DNA of 64,000 bases from contig NZ_AULH01000010.1 in assembly GCF_000425185.1 (NCBI RefSeq), positions 124,001 to 188,000 on the forward strand. The letters run 5' to 3'. A model generated the notes under the pieces. The model ran no database searches and was not told the origin of the DNA. It saw nothing but the letters and a program-made list of their open reading frames with translations. Made by a program: the position numbers and the translations under genes. The DNA comes from Pleomorphomonas koreensis DSM 23070. GTDB taxonomy: Bacteria > Pseudomonadota > Alphaproteobacteria > Rhizobiales > Pleomorphomonadaceae. Within the stretch, counting starts at the first letter, position 1. Every line of letters starts with the position of its first letter. Shown in pieces: positions 63,284 through 64,000 of the stretch.

Positions 63284-64000
63284 TCAGCCGCCGTTCGCCG
63301 GTGCAGCAGCGGCGCGGGCCGTCTGGCTGTCGCCGGCCAGCAGCGTGTCGACGCGCTCGCGCTCGGAACTGAAGGCGGCCAGCACCTCGCCGTCCAGCGT
63401 GCGACCCTGCGGCAGCTTGATGCGCAGCGGGTCGACCGGCGAGCCGTTGACGTGCACCTCGTAGTGGAGATGCGGCCCGGTGGACAGGCCGGTGGTGCCG
63501 ACATAGCCGATCACCTGGCCCTGGCGGACGCGCACGCCCTCCTTGATGCCCTTGGCGAAGCCGGTCTGGTGGGCATAGGCGCTGGCGTAGCCGTTGGTGT
63601 GCTGCACCTCGATGTAGTTGCCGTAGCCGTTCTTCCAGCGGGCATAGGTGACGATGCCGTCGCCGGCCGCCATGATCGGCGTGCCGCGCGGCGCCGCCCA
63701 GTCGACGCCGGTGTGCATGCGGGTGACGCCGAGCAGCGGATGGTTGCGGGCGCCGAAGCCCGAGCGGAAGGTGCCGCCCGACATCGGCTTGCGCATCAGG
63801 AACTTCTTGGCGCTCTTGCCGGTGCCGTCATAGTAGTCGATCGAGCCGTCGTCGGGCGCCCGATAGCGGTAGAAGCGGCGCTCCTTGCCGCCGAGGGTGA
63901 TCGAGGTGAAGACGATCTCGCCGTTGTCGGTCTCCTCGCCGTTGTCGCCGAGCGTGTAGACCATCTGGAAGCTGTCGCCCGGCTGGACACGGGTGTTGAA
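63284..64000 (-). CDS. M23-family metallopeptidase, 3' part (cut by the window edge)
   Basis: The visible 238 residues are the C-terminal part of a LytM/M23 zinc peptidase that should cut peptidoglycan peptide bridges. The reading frame is open to the window edge, so the N terminus (probably a signal or membrane anchor) is missing. Zinc and catalytic residues appear in TRMHTGVDWAAP and GPHLHYEVHVNG, and FGARNHPLLGV leads into the domain. A 50-residue tail follows. It could also be a non-cleaving activator of amidases, but both His motifs are intact, which favours an enzyme. Confidence 0.92.
   Translation of the reverse strand, partial: FNTRVQPGDSFQMVYTLGDNGEETDNGEIVFTSITLGGKERRFYRYRAPDDGSIDYYDGTGKSAKKFLMRKPMSGGTFRSGFGARNHPLLGVTRMHTGVDWAAPRGTPIMAAGDGIVTYARWKNGYGNYIEVQHTNGYASAYAHQTGFAKGIKEGVRVRQGQVIGYVGTTGLSTGPHLHYEVHVNGSPVDPLRIKLPQGRTLDGEVLAAFSSERERVDTLLAGDSQTARAAAAPANGG

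Overview
The window is a high-GC chromosomal segment of an alphaproteobacterium, most likely of the order Hyphomicrobiales (Rhizobiales). The evidence is a RirA-type Rrf2 regulator, DUF4167, DUF1178 and DUF1223 proteins, an IalB-family protein, a PTS-Ntr enzyme I (ptsP), and a rhizobial-style order of core genes from secA to DUF4167. Genus cannot be fixed from the sequence. About 57 protein genes cover almost everything. I see no tRNA, rRNA, CRISPR array, prophage, transposase or plasmid function.

Positions 1-7100 hold a secreted hypothetical protein, a C93 transglutaminase-like peptidase, an exopolysaccharide-type sugar transferase, cobP, and an ethanolamine-type permease followed by an aldehyde dehydrogenase. 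Positions 7100-20000 carry pyrF, an Uup-type ABC-F ATPase, a large MscS channel, an UPF0104 membrane protein, a chemoreceptor, a ROK sugar kinase, a Gfo/Idh/MocA oxidoreductase, and a mycobacterial-type ahpC-ahpD peroxide-defence pair. Positions 20000-32300 are a patchwork of short transcription units: phosphoesterase, a lone Lrp/AsnC effector domain, DUF1223, a Rid protein, argC-leuD, thpR, a low-molecular-weight phosphatase, a LysE exporter, rlmN, ialB, a YkvA protein and eptA. Positions 32400-38700 hold argG, a second chemoreceptor, a second LysE exporter, and typA.

Positions 39200-58400 are the conserved backbone: DUF4167, prmC-prfA, ptsP, lysC, an esterase, ubiG, DUF1178, nitrilase, grxC, comF, a methyltransferase, an orphan Flp pilin, mutT, argJ, a parvulin and secA. 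Positions 58600-64000 hold rirA with a matching iron-responsive operator, clpB, a TerC/Alx membrane protein and the 3' part of an M23 peptidase cut by the window edge.

The genes are overwhelmingly housekeeping: amino-acid synthesis, translation termination, secretion, protein quality control, envelope modification, chemotaxis and redox defence. I do not see a clear multi-gene undescribed system. The most unusual signals are non-coding. Palindromic mosaic elements sit directly 3' of three genes. A 49-bp tandem array lies in a gene-free stretch after typA. A terminator-like hairpin sits at the start of the typA leader. An operator-like palindrome lies upstream of the DUF1223 gene. A 38-codon ORF with its own ribosome-binding site and terminator lies at 19764-19880.
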